From Telmatactis stephensoni (taxonomy: Eukaryota; Cnidaria; Anthozoa; Actiniaria; Isophelliidae): 64,000 nucleotides of DNA. Shown piece after piece: positions 11,301 to 22,546 of the stretch. The stretch covers positions 62,001 through 126,000 of the forward strand of contig JALIZF010001528.1 of NCBI GenBank assembly GCA_029948255.1, read 5' to 3'. Every line of letters begins with the position of its first letter. The first letter of the stretch is position 1. Below the pieces are notes generated by a model. That model did not search any database and was not told where the DNA came from. It saw only the letters and a list, made by a program, of their open reading frames with translations. A program made the position numbers and the translations under genes.

Positions 11301-14300
11301 AAACCCAGTAAGTCGTTTAGTCATTTACTCACCTATTTCGCCAGTATCTCCATCCTACGTGCTTCAGCTTGTCCAATCTGCTCGGACTTCCTGACGTGAC
11401 ATCACCTATCACTCTTTATATCATGACATCGTATACTTAAAAAGCAATCAAAAAGCGCTAATTCACAGTTAGTCATCTTAGAACTAGCCATTTATCCGCC
11501 ATTATATAGAATATTTGCGATACAATACGCAAACTAATTGGTTGGCTACCAAGTGGATGGCGTCGTTGGCCTAGTGGTGAGAGCGATTGTCTTTCACGGC
11601 GCTACCTGTGTGATCTGCAAGGCTCCATTCCTGGCAGAGTCATCTTTGGCCCCGTACGTTTACACTACAGCATTAGATCGGTCGATCTGAGATCGATCCA
11701 GTCTAGTACATCGCTTCAAGCTGGATCGAACTCAGATCGATCTAGAACCGATTCCGTCGGAAGAGTGAACAGGGCCTTTGAGCCGAGTTTGTTCGGATAT
11801 GTTACTCAGTCTTTACAATGCAATACCACGAGATTTTTCTTTTTTCGATTTCCTGGCTCTCCGATTTTTCTTCCCTCGGTAAAAATCAACGTAGGAAAAT
11901 ATCGAATGCAGTGGGAAATAGTGTGAGTGTTTCAAATAGGTCTGGGTAGATAAAAAGCCACTAATATGTTGCCATGCTACTGAATTAAAATCATCATCAT
12001 CATCATCATCATCACCATTATATATATCAAATTCATTCAAAAAACGTTCATTCAAAAACGTCAAAATATTTCATTTATCGTTACAAAAACATCCGTTTTT
12101 GCTTCTATCCGTTCTATAAACACGCTTCTGGGTATTGAACGGTACTTGAAAAGCATGAAAAGGACTCGGCTTCGCCTCCTGAACTCTCTTCGCTATCATT
12201 TTATATTGCAATAGCCCTTTTCTCACGGGATACAAAAAGAATTCTTTGAGCTTTAATTTTGTTAAAATCTTTTTAACTCAGCCATCTTTAGAGATTTGCT
12301 CTTGTTCTTGTTCGCGCTTGTTCTTGATAGCTTTGTTTAGAAGCGAAGCTTAGTCGTCGATTTTCAAATGTACACCGCTAAGAGGAATAAAAGGCTATTG
12401 CTTGATTAAAGGTGCTGTTACACGCGCGCTGAAACTTTTCTCTGATCAGAAACTTGCCTCAATCGCCGTTGCGAAACGGCGATTGACAGTTTCACAACGA
12501 ATTGCACCGTGTAACATGGTCATTTAGCTGAAACTTTCTCCCGGTCGGTTTCACGAGACGGTCTCATGATCACGAAAAGTACAACTGCTTTCTACTCCTG
12601 CAACAACTTGTGTCGCGAACAAGTTTCAGTACGAAAAGTCAGCGTGTAACACGCCTTATTATGAAACTCAGTCTAGCATCGGCGATCGACACAAGTTTCA
12701 GATAAAAGTTTCAGCGTGTAACAGCGCCTTAAGATTCGAATATATTGATAAGGGTCTTTCAATTCACTAGCGCCATAAGTACAACTGCATGATTTAGCAT
12801 TGTACAGCTCATATTATGACCAACATAAGTTTTTATACTCGAGATAAAAGAGCGGCAATGAGTCTCCGTACATAATTATTATTACCGTTGATGATGATTT
12901 TTGTCTATTTAACAGCAAGTTATAATCATCAGTTGATCCATATGGAGAATTAGTAGTGTACTACTTATCTCAGTGCCTGTTCTTTGTGGAAACTCTTTAC
13001 CGCCGAGTCTATGCATAATAATGAAAATTGCTCTGGGCGCAAGTATAACAAGATACAATGGCACCAGTGTCCGCTAAAGAAGGAGTATCTGCATTAAAAG
13101 AAGTCCGCTTAATACTCCAGTTTCGAGTTCATTTTGCTCAGTGTTAGCCTCAACTCCGCGTAATATATAGTTTTGTGTCATTGATTAACCCTAGTTGGGA
13201 ATAAATGGAATGTACACAAATGAACAAGGCAAATGCTATAGAATTCCTCTGGGGTTTGCTTGATTTCTTTGAATACCTCACATCTAATTAATCGAGGCTA
13301 ACACTGAGCAACACAGAACTCGAAACTGGAGTATAGAGATCTTACTAGATTGCTATGTAAACAAGTGCAAGCGAAATTAATTGAAAATGTAATAACGCAC
13401 TGCTCATTAGCAGTGCTAGTCTTTTCTGGCTCTTATGAGATAATTGCGATGTACTGGGTCTGTGCATATTCATGCACATATCCGTTAAAATCATTTTATG
13501 TTCTTGTATATCCTCTATCGTTAAAATCAAGTTTTGTTCCTGTATATCCACATACCATTATTAAAACTATGTTATGTCCCTATGAAAATGAGGCCCCAAG
13601 CAGTTGTAAAAAGCAGTAATAACTATAGCTGTTATTTATGTATTCTATAATTTCGTGCAGTGATGGTTGTTGTGATGACTAGTTTAGCTTTAACCACCTG
13701 CTGGGATCTGAGCCAATACACCAGCTGCAACCTAATCAAAAGCCAGATAACAATCTAGGGGTGTTTTAACGACCATAAAATAGTCGATTTCACTTTTCAT
13801 TCAGATTTTATTATTATTGTATTAGCTTAATGTTGCCTCTATGAATACCCTCTTAGTTTAAAAATTGTGGCCTTAATCTTGTCTGATCATTTAGGCTCAT
13901 GTGCAAGAGATCTAGCTAGTTTCCAGCGATCACTTCTGTTTGTGGAAATTTTATCCGCCTACCGGTTTTCTGGAGTGGGTCCCTCTTCCATTCCCTTCTC
14001 ATGGATGGTAAGGTCGCACCGCCTCGAAAGATTTCATTCAATTAAAGTTCAATAAACCTAGCTTCTTAAACAAAAGAAATAAAACAAACGGCAATAATAA
14101 CCATAATATTCTACTCTGTTCAAATTCGTAAAACTAATAAGAACACCTCTTCCGAGCAATTACTGATACTAACAATTCACAGAATGAAAAGAAGTCGAGT
14201 TAGGACGAGTGTCTTGAAAAAAGGAAGCGAATTAAGGAGTAGTAGTATAGGAGTACTTTAATAGGCGCCTAAAAGGTTGAAACTATTGAAATTATAAATA

Positions 14301-16590
14301 AGAGCATAACAAGACCGTTTCTAGCGGCATGATTTAAAAATAGCCAATACGATCTAAAAAGAAACCGACAAAGGCTAGCATACCAAGAACATAGTCAAAT
14401 TACCATTACGAAAAATCTGCTGTTGAAAATAACTTTAAAATCTTAATTTTAGCAAAGTCATTCCATAATTTTCTTTCTTTGTTTGTTTAATTTACTGAAA
14501 TTATGCATTTATGTGGTTATTAGTTTTATTTTTTTTAACAGAAAAGAAAGAAAAGAAAAGAAAGAAAAAAAAAAGAAAAAAAAAAAAAAAGAAAAAAAGA
14601 ACTAGCCCACAGCAGTCTTGAACCCGGCTCTTCTGCTCCAAAGTTCAGCGTTTTTCCAGTGCGCCACTAAAACACGTAATTTGCACAACAATAGACATTC
14701 CATTGACACGATACACTAGGTTATTTTGTCTTCTATATCACTCAGTAGACCTGTTAGCCTAGTGGTAAGGTTCAGTCATTTACGGCCTAGGATCCGACTG
14801 TTTCCTCCCTCTTTGACTGCGAAGCTCGCTGTGTTCTACCGATAGCGCGGAAGGGGCCGAAATCTCCATCCTATACGTAACATGCGACGATTCAGCGATT
14901 TGTCTGGATGCATGGTCCTTTTGGGGGGTTCTACATAAAATTAGCATACTAATTTATTTCGGTAGCGGGTTCGAGCCTTGCTTGCGGCAAAACTTTTTCT
15001 TTTTTTCCTTTAAAATAATTTTCTACATATTTTATTTTCCTTTTCTAATTTTTTGGTTGCTTAAGAAATGCTTTTTGGATGTCAAAAAACAGTTTATGGA
15101 AAAAAAAATTTTTTTCTTAACTCAATAGCCGGACTGGTTTAGCTTCTTGCAATGTTTACCCAATTCAGTCCTCTTGGAATAAGATTTGTTTGTCCGAAGT
15201 GAAAACTCTTTCGTGCTTTTCTAATTACAATATTTCAAACAAAGAATATAATTCCAAAAGGGATTGTATATGGGAAAACAATGAGCCAAGCTAAATCGGT
15301 CTATTTACCTCTACCAGAGGTACGTCTGTTAACAAACTCGTTATACTGTCTCGATGAGAGAGCTTTGCTTGATCGTTTCCTCTCGCCAACACTCTTGTCA
15401 AGACGTTTCGTGATCATAAGAGCTTTACTAGCATTATATACGAACATGAGTCTATGATATCGATAATATACCGTACCTATATAAAATTCTCATTCCACAG
15501 TGCGTCCCTTTGCGCAGAGCAAGTCGCCACTAACACCAACCAAAAATATCGAAATCCATCGCTGTTTTGTTTATTTTTAAGGTAACGGAGAAGTCGACTT
15601 CGAGGAATTCCTAGTCATGATGAAAAATCAAATGCAACACAGAGACGCAGAAGCAGAAATTAGAGAAGCTTTTCGAGTCTTTGACAGAAATGGAGACGGT
15701 TCTATTACGTAAGTACCTCCCTCCTTCCCTCCTTCCCTCCCACCCTCCCTCTCTCCCTCCCTTCCTTCATTCCTTCATTCCTTTCTTCCTCCCTCCCTCC
15801 CTTCTTTCATTCATTCCTTCCTTCTTCATTCCTTCCTTCCTTCCTCCTCCTCCCCTCCCTCACTCCCGGCCTCCCTCCCTTGCCTCTTTCCTTGCTTGCT
15901 TGATTACTTTATTGCTTTAATTATTGCTTGCTTCCTTCCCTCCATTCCTCCCTCCTAGCCTTCCTCCCTCCCTTCCTTCCTTTCCTCCCTCCTTCCTTAC
16001 TTCCTTCCCTCCCTGTTCCTTTCACTCTTCCCTTCTTCCTTTCTTCTTTCTTTCCTAGATCAAAAGTACTCCTTTTATTCAATTCCTCATTTTAAAATTT
16101 CCTTCCAGTCCAATGGAATTAAAAAGCGCCATGGCGAGTTTAGGAGAAAAATTAAGCGACGAAGAACTTACCGAGATGATGAAGGAAGCAGATCTTAATG
16201 GCGATGGGGTCATTAACTTTGAAGGTAAATATACACAGGAAGCCCAGCCCATAAATTTGACGATACTTTGAAATCTGAATAAATAGGATAAAATAAGAAT
16301 AAAATAAAAAATAGGATATTCCGCTACTACCAGAAAATCGACCCCCCCCCCCCTCCTCTCCCCTTTCGAGGTCCTAGCGATGGGCCCGCGTGAGGTAATA
16401 TAAAAATACAAGCAACATTTGCTCTGTAACTTGCAACGCAACAATGCTCCGCGAAATGTTGAGAGATTATGTTGCCCGTATTACCATACGAAATAAGTTA
16501 CGGCTTTTTGTCCTCACAGAGTTTGTACAGATGTTTGGAAATATGGAGAAAGGTGTGCATGGACCACCACGATATCAGATGGCTAACTGA
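8334..16590 (+). CDS. Calmodulin-like protein, four intact EF-hands
   Basis: Six exons: 8334-8336, 8540-8573, 8701-8844, 15582-15708, 16109-16224 and 16520-16590, together 164 codons plus stop. Exon 1 is only the ATG (ATG|GTAAAG), exon 3 is exactly 144 nt, and the intron phases match animal calmodulin genes. Four canonical loops bind calcium: residues 22-33 [12 protein letters not shown], 58-69 [12 protein letters not shown], 95-106 [12 protein letters not shown] and 131-142 [12 protein letters not shown]. It is longer than calmodulin (149 residues), with one extra N-terminal codon and a C-terminal extension ending [10 protein letters not shown]. It should act as a cytosolic calcium sensor that binds helical targets. 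Sequence drift from calmodulin suggests a calmodulin-like paralogue, not the housekeeping gene. Intron 3 is 6.7 kb and repeat-filled. Two more relatives lie downstream on the other strand. Confidence 0.93.
10840..11180. repeat. Simple repeats in calmodulin-like intron 3
   Basis: TTTG-rich runs (10843-10990 and 11147-11190) flank a GTGAG-type minisatellite at about 11050-11108. Short open frames here are by-products of the repeats. Confidence 0.7.
11556..11780 (+). mobile_element. tRNA-like SINE fragment abutting a small foldback repeat
   Basis: From about 11566 the text TTGGCCTAGTGGTGAGAGCG resembles a tRNA A box, and GGCTCCATTCC at about 11621 resembles a degenerate B box. It runs into a short inverted-repeat unit starting GGCCCCGTACGTTTACACTA (about 11649) and ending in the related GTGAACAGGGCC (about 11778), with internal GATCGATC-type palindromes. 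Probably a truncated SINE interrupted by or joined to a MITE. The boundaries are uncertain. Confidence 0.45.
12406..12732. mobile_element. Non-autonomous TTAA-type DNA transposon
   Basis: About 319 bp bounded by TTAA at 12406-12409 and 12729-12732. Terminal repeats GGTGCTGTTACACGCG and CGTGTAACAGCGCC, followed by related GCTGAAACTTTT segments, form imperfect inverted termini of roughly 35 bp. TTAA duplications are typical of piggyBac and Kolobok groups; which one cannot be told. It lies in calmodulin-like intron 3. Confidence 0.75.
13110..13334. mobile_element. MITE with about 45-bp inverted termini
   Basis: Left arm from 13110 (ATACTCCAGTTTCGAGTTC...GCTCAGTGTTAGCCTC) is repeated inverted at about 13290-13334 (GAGGCTAACACTGAGCA...GAACTCGAAACTGGAGTAT). 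The interior is non-coding. A flanking TA on the left fits a TA-type insertion but is not decisive. Confidence 0.75.
14540..14672 (-). mobile_element. tRNA-like SINE fragment with an adjoining A-rich tract
   Basis: On the minus strand TTAGTGGCGCACTGG resembles an A box and GGGTTCAAGACT fits a B box about 45 bases on. A long A/G-rich tract (14540-14600, plus strand) adjoins. It reads as a degraded tRNA-derived element, not a functional tRNA. Confidence 0.45.
15710..16062. repeat. CCTT/CCCT microsatellite in calmodulin-like intron 4
   Basis: About 350 bp of almost pure pyrimidine built from CCTT, CCCT and CATT units. It starts only a few bases after the exon 4 donor, so it may affect splicing or form triplex DNA. 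The Pro/Ser/Leu-rich frame through it is not a gene. Confidence 0.9.
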
Positions 16591-17686
16591 ATGTTGCAAT
16601 CAAGAAAAACCCTGACTTAACTTTGCAGCATGCACTGGAGTTTTGACGTCTTGGGGTTGGCTACAATTGTCGACTATTTCAAGTACACAACCATTGTAAA
16701 ATAATTTACAAGAAATTATAAGAAATTACACAAAAAAGGTTTAAAAACCATGTACATAAAGAAGTGAGTTATGATACATCCAAAGCTATTGCACAATGCA
16801 GAGACACGTAGAGAATAATCTACATATATCCACGAGTTACAAAAAAGCATTATATCCACGAGCTACAAAAGGCATTGCACTTGAACTTCCTTAATATGGA
16901 CATTGTAGAAAACTCAGGTTCGTATAAAGCACGCCGACATTTAGAACGGATAAATCTCTCTTTATCTGACATCTAAGAGCACGAATGCAAGTTTGTTACA
17001 TGGAGATGTCCTTATTATAGAAGTACTGCTCATTAGCAATTGCATTGATAGTAAATTGGTTACTATTTCTGCAAAATAGGAACAAACGTTTTGTTATATA
17101 TGGAGATATCAATATTATAGAGGTGTTCGCTTATCACGTCTTCATATAAGATTTGGGTTTCCTTTCTATAGATATAAGATGTATATTTTTAATGTTGAGT
17201 AGAAAGAAGTTCACTGACTGATTGATATGAAGAATATCAAGCAGTTCTTCGTGTGTTTTTTTTTTTTTTTTTTTTGTCCTAAGCCAATCACTAAATCATT
17301 TTTCTTTAATTTTAGCTTTGTGTATGATGGCGTTGTATACCCACACTTCCACCAACCTTTTCGGCAGCTCAACTATTGTCTTCAGCCTAATACCCAGGCG
17401 TCCTCTTATGGCGTCACTGTGACGTCACGTCCAGAAACGGGGAGGGCCTGGGTACTAGGCCGAAAAAAGGGTATACTGTGGTCGAACACCGCAGTCAAAC
17501 GACTACGCATGTGCAACACTTAGGTGACAGAACAGCGAATTTGTATGGGAAAACATTTCCAAGTCAATTTATAAGAAACTCCGTAAATAATTAGTCTCCA
17601 TATTTGCTGTGGAAGAAGAATATGTTTCGTTTAAATTATTCCTCGTTTACATCTCCAGCATTTTTTGTACATCTTGAGATATCAAA
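16591..17686. other. Downstream of the calmodulin-like gene, no gene recognised
   Basis: Contains the presumed 3' UTR of the calmodulin-like gene and AT-rich sequence, with short direct repeats around 16826-16872 (two copies of atatccacgag...tacaaaa). No domain-bearing frame. Confidence 0.4.
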
Positions 17687-18072
17687 TAGGCCATATGCAC
17701 TAACAGGTCACGTGACCCTATAGAAAGAAATAGAAAGAGCACCTCGATATTAGTAAAAGTGCAAATTTTCAGCTCCTAAGATGTAATACAGGAAAAATGA
17801 CAGTAAATTTAAGACTGGATTTTTTCTTAAGATTCGTCCGGAAAAGCGCGTTGGATGGCACGAGCTTGCCCTCCAACGCGCTTTTCCGAACGAATCTTAA
17901 GAAAATATCAAATCTTAAATTTACTGTCATTTTTTGTCTTATTCACCTTATAAACTGAAACTTTGCACTTTTACTAATATCGAGGTGCTCTTTCACACTG
18001 TGGAGTTCATTTTGATGTGCTGCTTGATTTAGGGGAGATAGGGTCACGTGACCTGTTAGTGCATATGGCCTA
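17687..18072. mobile_element. Long foldback MITE with TA target site
   Basis: The 382-bp element at 17689-18070 is flanked by TA on each side. Termini GGCCATATGCACTAACAGG / CCTGTTAGTGCATATGGCC are perfect, and nearly the whole element folds back on itself. The central arms CTTAAGATTCG...GCGCGTTGGA meet around 17855-17870. The TA duplication suggests Tc1/mariner-type mobilisation. It could fold into a hairpin of more than 150 bp. Confidence 0.85.
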
Positions 18073-19850
18073 TTGTCACGAGAATCTACTCGCTTTTATT
18101 TGTAGTTACGCTAGTTACAACAACAAATTACCAAGCACGCTTGGCCAAAAATCCTAATGTTTACAAATGCAAATTCGTTGCTCTCTCACCTAATTGCTGC
18201 ACATGCACAATGTGGTCGTTTAAGTATCACACGTCCGTCATAACTGTCAAAGATATGTGGATAAGCTGAGATGATAAAATTATTTTATATATTATTTATA
18301 CATTTTTAAATTTCTGCCATATTGGCACCGAGCTCAAATATTATAAATTGTACATATCGATGAGTTAAACCAGGTTGATTTAAACTCTTTTCGTAGTGAG
18401 AATAGCTGAACAACTTGTGTATTAAATCTCATGTCTAAATATAGCTAGCTAGTGACGTTTGTAAATATGATTGGACAAGAGGAAATAGTTTTGATTGGTC
18501 CGCGTATCTGTACGATGATTGGCTGAAATTTGGACAAATAGAAGATTCTTTGTTCGTGATTGGTCGACAACACAATGTGTGTAACGTAAGCAAAAAACTT
18601 TCCAAGCAAAGGTGATAGAGTGATTTTTGATTAGACGAAAGACCTTTGGCGAACAAAACAAATTATATATGAATTTGTCAGTTTTGGATCTACGTGACTT
18701 GCTCAGGCTATTTTAACGATTGAAAGCAAACTGCTTCCGTGAACTAGTTGAAAGTTGTCTATTTCCCGTTTGAATGTAAACCCTTTGTTTAAATTTCACA
18801 GTGGCATTGCTTTCGTCAAAAGTTTACAATTCATTATATTCATATTGTAAATTCTAGCTCAACATATGTCCACTAGATAGAAATTGTAAACGTTAATATA
18901 ATTGACAATCGATAGGTTGTTAATATCAAATCCTGGTAGAGTCTAGCTCCATTGCTAGATCTTTTGTATACAAAATTATATAGTTTGTAGTTTTATGGAA
19001 AAAAATGACTTAAAACAGATTCCGTGAGGGAAAAACTTCGTGACTTTGCAAAAGGCGTCATGACGCTTCAATCTCATTGGTTCACGCTGGGAAGCCAATT
19101 CAGTGCCAACGTAACGAAGAGTTTTCTCTTGAACGGAATCTGTATTTCGTGCTAGATTTACCGCTGAGCAAGAAAACAAATAAAAAAGAAAAAACCTTTC
19201 TCTGAGTTGTTGACTCGTTTCTTATGTCGATGTTTTGAGGGAGGGGGCGAGGGGGCTGGGAAAAGTAGGAAAGAGAAAGACTTTTTATTCGTCTCTAATA
19301 TATTCTCAAAACAAATTTAGTTTTTTTATTTACTACAAGCCTATCCAAATCTGTAACGTCCAAATCCAATTGGTCATTTTATTGATTTTATTAAAAAGCT
19401 AATAATCATACAATATACATTATTTTTAAAAGACAAGAAATATTTTGAACAAGCACAAAGTGAGCCATAAGACCATTTCAATTTTTCTAACTACAGAGTT
19501 ATCATCAGTTTCTTACATAGCCACTGTCACAGTAAAGTTTTGACCATTTTTGACCGTTTACAATTTGCTAGAAATATGTTTGAAATTTGCTACTGGCTAG
19601 AAAATGAAATTTCTAACATATTTTGAGTCCTGAATGCTAGAAAAATACAACTCTAACAATTGGAAACTGATCTATTTATGGTCAAACATTTTTCAGCGTT
19701 TTAGGATTGCCTTAAACGCTCTGTCCCCTAAAAAGTAGTTGCTGCTTATCCAATCAGAAGACAGTTTCTAAAAGTATTGAAAATAAGTCAAAGTATCGAA
19801 AAAAGTGGTGATGTCTAAGGGTAAACTTATTCGATGTTAAAGAAAAGAAA
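18073..19850. other. Gene-free stretch with four spaced GATTGG boxes
   Basis: No coding sequence recognised. GATTGG (inverted CCAAT) occurs at 18469, 18493, 18517 and 18558, the first three exactly 24 bp apart. That could be a promoter or an artefact of a decayed repeat. Confidence 0.35.
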
Positions 19851-19852
19851 AA

Positions 19853-20040
19853 GAAAGAAAGAAAGAATTAATTAATGAATGAATTAATTAATTAATTAAA
19901 GGAAGGAAAGAAGGAAGGAAGGAAGGAAGGAAGGAAGGAAGGAAGGAAGGAAGGAAGGAAGGAAGGAAGGAAGGAAGGAAGGAAGGAAGGAAGGAAGGAA
20001 AAAAGGAAGGAAGGAAGGAAGGAAGAAAGGAAAAGAAAAC
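19853..20040. repeat. GGAA microsatellite
   Basis: About 125 bp of near-perfect GGAA repeats (19901-20032), preceded by an AATTAATT run. Arrays of GGAA can bind ETS factors, but nothing here shows function. Confidence 0.92.
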
Positions 20041-20347
20041 TGATTGGTTAAACTGCATTTCAAACAAAGAAAGATTACAGAATTTTAGAATAATCGAAAA
20101 AAATATGAATTTTGATCTAAATTTGTTTCAATTGCATGAAATTGTATGATTTTGATCACTTGTTTTCCTCTCCAAAAGAGTTAAATGGATCCAAGAGATT
20201 GACGAATTCTGAAACATAAATAATGATCATTTTAGAAAATCGAGAGTAAAACAAAAACTTTGACCCTTATAGCCCACTTCAGGATAGCATACTAGAAGAC
20301 TGAGCCACGCGCTTGACGTGATCATGACATGTTGCATTTTGGCAGAA

Positions 20348-21121
20348 TTAAGGTGATTCCTCGGTAATTGATCCTACCTATAAAAATCGCTATAAATTGG
20401 ATATTTTGTAGATTTTGAGTTACTTATTTTTTAACTAACAAAAAACGAGGGGGTCACCATGCTCTTTTAAGAAATATTTGGCTTGAAAGACAAGGGTGTT
20501 TTAGCGATTTCTCGCGCACGTTCGATGTATTCCGGCTAATTCGTCGATAAGTCAGTCGGGTCTCAGAAATAAGTTGATAGACTCAGAGCTAGCAGCATTG
20601 TAGTAGAATAAGATTAAATGGCGAGTTGTCTCTTAAGAAAGACCATTTTAAGCTTGATAAAATGCATTTAAGGACTTTTTTTTTACAAATTTGAGAAAGC
20701 ACTTTCGCGCGGAAACGTTCGAGTTTGGACATTTTAGTGTCCAAATACTCACAAAAAACGTCATTTTTTCAATGTTTCTACCTATAACTTTTCTTAATTT
20801 TCAAATATGTTTTGTAAATCATAACAAGAAAGCAAAATTTGAAATAAAAAATGGGGGTCACCGTGCTCGTTAGAGAGTTATTCTCAAAATTACCATCAAA
20901 TTTGTGGTAAAATCTGCACTTTTCCGAGAAGGTACTGGGGCGAGTTTGACAAAACTCACTATTTGTCGCACCAAAACTTGCATAATTGTTTCAAATTGTG
21001 TTTTTCAGCATTTTTAGTCGTAATTTGTAATTGAATGAAAATGCTGACAAAGTCGTAATACTGTGCTTTCTGAACCATGCGCGGTAGACGTGCGCGGTGC
21101 AAAACAGAGGAATCACCTTAA
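20348..21121. mobile_element. 766-bp TTAA-bounded DNA transposon remnant
   Basis: TTAA duplications lie at 20348-20351 and 21118-21121, with short inverted termini GGTGATTCCTC / GAGGAATCACC. Two related internal blocks (gggggtcaccatgctc at about 20447 and gggggtcaccgtgctc at about 20854) suggest internal duplication. No transposase frame, so it is non-autonomous; Kolobok- or piggyBac-type by target site. Confidence 0.75.
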
Positions 21122-21429
21122 ATAGTATTTTGGCTAATACTTGCCCTGCATTCTCTTAATTTCATCGCACGCGTTGACATCGCACGTTGACAGCTCAAAA
21201 AGGGACCAGCCCCATCCCTCCCCACGTTAAGAGAGTCTCAGTGGAGTTACAACGGTCGTCAACCGTCAAACGTTTTTTTACCGTCAGATAAAGAAAAGGT
21301 TAACCGTCACTCCTCAACAGTTGGGAATTTACCGTCAAAAATGCCAAATATAATCAACTGTAAAAAAAAAAACCAAATTTTTGATCGTCGACCGCCATAG
21401 CTACGGCTCAATTTGGACGCTCGTTTAAC

Positions 21430-21826
21430 CATAGTTAGAAAATGATCACACTCACTCGCCCAATCAGCGCTTAGTATTTTGGTGCTTTATATTCCATAGA
21501 GTAACTAAAGGTGTCAAGTGGTGAGGGCTTTGAAGCACAGGGAAATTGTGGGATAAAGAAAACAAATGCGGTCAGTGAGCTTTTATAACTAATTAGTATT
21601 CTCTATATAAAGCATACTAATGAAGTCTTTTGAATTCTTTTGTTTAAAGAGTTCATTAGTATGCTTTATATAAAGAATACTGATTAGTTATAGAAACTCA
21701 CTGACGGTACTGTTTTCTTTCTACAACAATTTTCCTGCATTTCAAAACCCCACTATTTGACATCTTTAGTTACTTTACGGAACACAGAGCATCAAAATAC
21801 CAAGCGCTGATAATCATTTTCAAAAT
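21430..21826. mobile_element. Foldback MITE with arms of about 180 bp
   Basis: The left arm (gaaaatgatcac...cagcgcttagtattttggtgct...gtaactaaaggtgtcaa...) is repeated inverted on the right (...ttgacatctttagttac...caccaagcgctgat...atcattttc, with substitutions). The best-preserved part is the inner TAATTAGTATTC...AAAGCATACTAATGAA. Roughly 85% arm identity by eye suggests an old copy. Confidence 0.8.
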
Positions 21827-22449
21827 TTTTCTTTGTTCCATGACCAACTTAAATATTTGTAAATAACATTTTAATATCGATATTGCTGGGGTGCATCCAT
21901 ACCTTTGGGAATCCAAAGACAATGAAGCGGTAGCCATGTTGGATGACCAAACAATAAACGCTAATGAGAAATCTTTTGTTGAAGGTCAACCAAGATGGCT
22001 GCCGTGACGTCACATGCACCCCAGCAATACGTACATGCATCAAATTTGTCGGAGCAAATTCTGAAAATCTTCCCTATGCATGAAACTTAACTGGCAAAAA
22101 GTATGCTTAGTATTATAACAAACTCAAACTTACTGTGAGAAATTTTAGATACTCGAAACCTCCACTGAACTCGTGTTTTCAGGCTTGATAGTACGTAAAA
22201 TAGGAACTTTTTTGCTGTCGTTATCTAGCTCTTCGCTCTAGTAGATTTAGTATCCATCTCATATATTGTGACAATTTCTATCCCTAAGCCGGTCTGATGT
22301 GCATGACATAAATGAGCCTCTTCAATTGGAACTGAACGCAAAAATGTATCGGACACAAGAAAGCAGTGCAAAACAAATAAGCCTTTAGACAATTTAACAA
22401 TAAAAGCGGGTAAATTGCTCGTGAGTACGTGTGATCATATTCTAAGACA

Positions 22450-22540
22450 GTTAAAGAATGAACACTCGTGTCCCATGGGATATAGAGTCCCTCGCATTAG
22501 ATAAAAGGCCACGAGGGCGCACTCGTGTTCATTCTTTAAC
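22450..22540. repeat. Foldback repeat at the 3' end of calmodulin-like gene B
   Basis: GTTAAAGAATGAACAC at 22450 is inverted at 22525-22540, with a short spacer. It starts six bases beyond the stop codon of the minus-strand gene, so it would sit at the very start of that 3' UTR as an RNA hairpin. Confidence 0.7.
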
Positions 22541-22546
22541 CCTTAC

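Noticed and set aside
14753..14985. tRNA-like A box (TTAGCCTAGTGGTAAGG) and a distant B box (GGTTCGAGCCT)
   Set aside because: Separated by about 200 bp with no cloverleaf. At most a SINE split by an insertion; not a tRNA gene.
15681..15920. Pro/Ser/Leu-rich frame
   Set aside because: Product of the CCTT microsatellite following a real calmodulin-like exon.
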